Source of the DNA: CAZRZN01 sp964604565
GTDB taxonomy: Bacteria; Pseudomonadota; Alphaproteobacteria; Rhodobacterales; Rhodobacteraceae
DNA: 15,208 nucleotides
Direction: 5' to 3'
NCBI GenBank assembly: GCA_964604565.1
Contig: CAZRZN010000086.1
Location: 1-15,208 of the forward strand
Position 1 is the first letter of the stretch. Each line of letters begins with the position of its first letter. Positions 12,027-15,208 of the stretch are shown in pieces. The notes below the pieces were generated by a model. That model made no database searches and was not told where the DNA came from. It worked only from the letters and a program-made list of their open reading frames with translations. The translations under genes were made by a program, and so were the position numbers.

Positions 12027-14954
12027 ATGCGGATGTTGCTAGCCGTTTTTGCACTGGCCTTGGCGGCGGTGCTTTGGGCTGAGACCGCGCGCGCGGACCG
12101 GACAGAGGCCCGGGTTTATGTATTTGGCAATTCTTTGGTGAATCACGTCAGCGACGCTGCCGACCCCACGAATGTCCCGCACTGGATGAACGAGATGGCC
12201 AAGGCGGACGGGCGCGGCCTGTCTCTGGACGGCCAATGGGGCTTCCTGCGCGATTTTGCGGACAATCTGCCGCCAAGACCGAATTGGTCCTTTTCCGGTG
12301 TGTCGGGCGCCTGGTCACCCTCCCAAGGTGCGTTTCGGGATGCCGGGATTGACGCCGTTGTTCTGACGCCGGCGAATTTCATCCAGTATCAACTGCCCGA
12401 CGTGCCCTACGATGGCAACAACCCGACGGGCGAAAGCCCACTGGGCGCCCTGCAACGCGTCTTCGACTGGGTCGAAGTCAACAGCCCGTCGTCGCGGTTG
12501 TTCATCTATGAAGGCTGGGCAACGATGGACGGCATCGTGAACCGTTTTCCTCCAACCGACCGGGAGGCCGAGGCTTATCACGCACATAATGCGGGGGAAT
12601 ATCATCAATGGTATCGTGACCTTCTCAACGTGCTGGAAGTGACACGCCCGGACATGCGCGTAACACTGATTCCCGTCGCCTCCACACTGGCGGAGCTTTT
12701 CGGCGACGGCGGCCTTCTGGACAGCCTTCCGGCGGAAGCCCTGTATACGGACGATGCACCGCATGGGACGCCGACGCTTTACCTTTTGGCGGCCATGGTG
12801 ACCTATGCCTATCTGTTCGAAGCGCCCCCACCCGCGGATTTCCGGCCGCCCGCAACGCTGCATCCGGAAGTTTTGGACCGTTATTCCGAACTGGCCGCGG
12901 CGATCTGGGAAAGAGTTCCGCAACAGAATGCGGCGCAATCTGTGGTAGAGCGCGAGATTGCGTCGTCCCCACCCTTGCCAGAGCGGGAGGCTATTGCGCT
13001 CCCGCCCTCTGGCATGGTCCCGCAGGGGGCGCCCGCGCTTGCGGTAGGGTTATATGGTATATCAGACTGGTCGACCCAACATCCTTTTCTGGACCTGATG
13101 AAATCTTCCAGGGGCTGGGTGGGCAACGCAGGGAACACATGGGCTACGCTCACCACCGACGAATTGCGCGCTGGTGGATATCTGGACGAAAATGATTGGC
13201 CGCTTCGCATCCCGGAGGAGGTTGACAGGATCGTGACCGTAGTTCTGACCGATCAGCCGGAAGCCGCGGACTCGCTGCGCGGGGACTATGTGATGACCTA
13301 TGACGGAAGTGGCGATCTGCGGCTTGCCGGCCGCGCAAAACGTGTCCGTCAAGAGGACGGTCGCGTCACGTTTTCCTACGGGCCGGGCGAAGGGGTGGTC
13401 ACCCTTTCGATCACGCGGATCGACCCGGAGGATCCGATCCGCAATATCGTCATCCTGCGCGAGGACCACATACCGCTGCATGAGGCCGGGGCGTTGTTCA
13501 ACCCGGATTTCCTCGACCGGATCGAAGACATGCGGGCGGTGCGTTTCATGGATTGGATGTCGACCAATGGGTCGGCAGTGTCGGCATGGTCGGATCGGCC
13601 TAGGATGGAGCTGGCCAGTTGGTCGGACTCTGGCGTACCGGTCGAAGTCATGGTGCGCCTGGCCAATGTGATTGGCGCGGATCCCTGGTTCAACATGCCG
13701 CATCAGGCGGATGACGATTATGTCCGCCGTTTCGCCTCCGTGGTGAAACGGGATCTCGATCCCCGTCTGAGGGCCTATGTCGAGTATTCCAACGAGGTTT
13801 GGAACCAAGGTTTTGCGCAAGCGGGTTGGGCGCGCGCGCAGGCAGAGGCCCTATGGGGACCTTCCGAAACCGGCTGGATGCAATTCTACGGGATGCGCGC
13901 TGCGCAGATCATGGACATCTGGTCAGCCGTTTTTGCGGCGGATGCAGATGCGCGTCTTGTGCGCGTGGTGGCAACCCATACGGGTTGGCCCGGGCTGGAG
14001 GAACAGATCCTGACTGCACCTCTGGCCTTCCTTCAACTGGGCGATATGCCGGTCGGGAGTTTCGATGCCTACGCGGTGACGGGGTATTTTGGATATGAAA
14101 TCGGCGGCGAAGAAATGGCGCGGCGCATGGACGGCTGGCTCGACTCGTCTCAAGAGATGGCCCGGGCCACTGGGGAAGCGGACGGACTGCAAAGAGTTGC
14201 CCTGCGTGAATTCATCAAAAGGACCCGTTTTGACAGGGCATTTCAACCGGTTGCAGAGGCGCTGGAACAGGGCGCGCTCCGGCAGCTGGTGGATGAGATC
14301 TTTCCCTATCACGCTGGCGTTGCCCGGAAAAATGGTCTTCAGCTGATCATGTATGAGGGCGGGTCGCACCTTGTCGGGCAAGGAGCACGCGTGGACGACG
14401 AAAGGCTGACGGCGTTTTTTGTCACCTTCAGCTATACGCCTGAAATGGCGCGGCTTTATGAGATCTTGCTTGCAGGCTGGGTAGAGGCCGGGGGAGTGCT
14501 GTTCAACGCTTTCGTGGACGTGGGCCCGCCGACGAAATGGGGCAGTTGGGGGGCACTGCGTCATCTCGACGATCAGAACCCGCGCTGGGATATGCTCATG
14601 GCCTACAACACCACCGGCCCGAACGCCTGGGAAGATCGAAATACGGCGATTTTTGAAAATGGCCTAAGGATCATGGATGGATCCGGTCGGGTGACGGGCA
14701 CCCCCTTCATAGACTATATCGTCACGGGTGCGGCATCGGATGTTCTGGTCTCAGGCGGAGGTGCGGATGTGCTGAACGGCGGAGCCGGACGCGACGTGGT
14801 CGTCTTGCCCGGAGCAAGACAAAGCTATGATTTCGAGAGAAAGGCGGGCCTGACTTTTGCACGTGGCCCAATGGGAGAGGTCCGAATGACCGGAATTGAG
14901 GCTTTGGTCTTTGAGGCGGAACCAGAGTTGGAAATCGGAACAGACGGCCTTTAG
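12027..14954 (+). CDS. Secreted SGNH-esterase / clan GH-A-like glycosidase fusion with RTX-like C-terminus
   Basis: This 975-residue protein probably deacetylates and cleaves a polysaccharide outside the cytoplasm. The ATG at 12027 has AAGGCAGG six bases upstream; an in-frame TTG at 12021 is less likely. The signal peptide is residues 1-23, cut after ARA. Residues about 28-265 resemble an SGNH/GDSL hydrolase: VFGNSL with Ser36, TPANF with Asn117, and DAPH with Asp243 and His246. A proline-rich linker (about 270-335) leads to a beta-rich segment (about 340-480). Then comes a barrel-like domain (about 480-870) with AYVEYSNEVWN (Asn589-Glu590) and IMYEGG (Glu777), the spacing and motifs of clan GH-A acid/base and nucleophile. 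The C-terminus (about 898-968) has GGGADVLNGGAGRDVVV and MTGIEALVFE, typical of calcium-binding RTX ends. Substrate unknown; divergent from the leuA leader. Domain names are from motif reading, not a search. Confidence 0.82.
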   Translation: MRMLLAVFALALAAVLWAETARADRTEARVYVFGNSLVNHVSDAADPTNVPHWMNEMAKADGRGLSLDGQWGFLRDFADNLPPRPNWSFSGVSGAWSPSQGAFRDAGIDAVVLTPANFIQYQLPDVPYDGNNPTGESPLGALQRVFDWVEVNSPSSRLFIYEGWATMDGIVNRFPPTDREAEAYHAHNAGEYHQWYRDLLNVLEVTRPDMRVTLIPVASTLAELFGDGGLLDSLPAEALYTDDAPHGTPTLYLLAAMVTYAYLFEAPPPADFRPPATLHPEVLDRYSELAAAIWERVPQQNAAQSVVEREIASSPPLPEREAIALPPSGMVPQGAPALAVGLYGISDWSTQHPFLDLMKSSRGWVGNAGNTWATLTTDELRAGGYLDENDWPLRIPEEVDRIVTVVLTDQPEAADSLRGDYVMTYDGSGDLRLAGRAKRVRQEDGRVTFSYGPGEGVVTLSITRIDPEDPIRNIVILREDHIPLHEAGALFNPDFLDRIEDMRAVRFMDWMSTNGSAVSAWSDRPRMELASWSDSGVPVEVMVRLANVIGADPWFNMPHQADDDYVRRFASVVKRDLDPRLRAYVEYSNEVWNQGFAQAGWARAQAEALWGPSETGWMQFYGMRAAQIMDIWSAVFAADADARLVRVVATHTGWPGLEEQILTAPLAFLQLGDMPVGSFDAYAVTGYFGYEIGGEEMARRMDGWLDSSQEMARATGEADGLQRVALREFIKRTRFDRAFQPVAEALEQGALRQLVDEIFPYHAGVARKNGLQLIMYEGGSHLVGQGARVDDERLTAFFVTFSYTPEMARLYEILLAGWVEAGGVLFNAFVDVGPPTKWGSWGALRHLDDQNPRWDMLMAYNTTGPNAWEDRNTAIFENGLRIMDGSGRVTGTPFIDYIVTGAASDVLVSGGGADVLNGGAGRDVVVLPGARQSYDFERKAGLTFARGPMGEVRMTGIEALVFEAEPELEIGTDGL

Positions 14955-15208
14955 CCAAGTATGGGTCGCGGTGACTCCTAAGCGCCCTCGCGTACATCAT
15001 GCATCATCGCCCGGGCTTCAGTCGATAAACAGCGGGACGTGCTTCGTCGTGATTCCGTAGGGTGACCAAGCAAATAACCCCAAGGTTCCCTGCTCCAAAT
15101 GTGATAGCAAACCTCACGTTCCGGCGGTGCGCGGCGTGCACGTACTACCATGTTGAGAACGGCAGTGCCAAAGTTGGCCACGGAAGTGGCGTGATAATCT
15201 CGCTGCGG
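14955..15208. other. Unassigned 3' end of the window
   Basis: No gene is supported in the last 254 bases. A 67-codon minus-strand frame (14978-15181) has an Arg/Cys-rich composition and no recognisable motif. A small hairpin, GCCAC-GGAA-GTGGC (15178-15191), is present without a T-run. No terminator for the preceding gene is evident. Confidence 0.45.

Noticed and set aside
14978..15181. 67-codon minus-strand frame at the right end
   Set aside because: No motif, no clear ribosome site and atypical composition; I cannot support it as a gene or transposase remnant.
15178..15191. GCCAC-GGAA-GTGGC hairpin as a terminator
   Set aside because: Only 5 bp and no T-run on either strand; it is also more than 200 bases from the nearest gene end.

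Overview
The window looks like a chromosomal segment of a marine-type alphaproteobacterium, most likely a Rhodobacterales (Roseobacter-group) genome. The reasons are high GC with strong GC bias at third codon positions, dense gene packing with repeated 4-bp ATGA overlaps, and protein sequences of alphaproteobacterial character. I see no mobile element, CRISPR array, tRNA or rRNA. The species assignment is inference.

Left part (1-4495): after about 450 bases without a gene, a minus-strand operon kdsD-kdsB-kdsA makes and activates Kdo (arabinose-5-phosphate isomerase, CMP-Kdo synthetase, Kdo-8-phosphate synthase). Each junction is a 4-bp overlap. A UDP-glucose 6-dehydrogenase gene (ugd) diverges from it across a 164-bp spacer that carries inverted repeats. 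Together they supply CMP-Kdo and UDP-glucuronate for a surface glycan. The Kdo-8-phosphate phosphatase KdsC is not in the window.

Middle (4496-9973): an exported bacterial-SH3 protein (minus) is divergent from a D-2-hydroxyacid dehydrogenase (plus) that appears to lack the usual catalytic glutamate. Next come a possible 52-residue ORF and a periplasmic gamma-glutamyltransferase. Convergent to that is a two-gene minus-strand signalling unit: a small domain protein resembling MetOD1, overlapping a diguanylate cyclase with an intact GGDEF motif and I-site.

Right part (9974-15208): leuA (2-isopropylmalate synthase, minus) is preceded by a long structured leader. In it I find an undeclared 28-codon leader peptide with three consecutive rare CTA leucine codons. 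Its ATG lies at the predicted transcription start, so it looks like a leaderless leucine attenuator. A 59-codon ORF between the leader and leuA overlaps leuA by ATGA. Divergent from this is a large secreted protein with an SGNH/GDSL-like esterase domain, a clan GH-A-like glycosidase domain and a C-terminal RTX-like segment. It is probably a bifunctional enzyme for an acetylated polysaccharide. The last 254 bases hold nothing I can identify.

The most interesting items are the leucine leader system (11536-11919), the SGNH/glycosidase/RTX fusion (12027-14954) and the Glu-less dehydrogenase.
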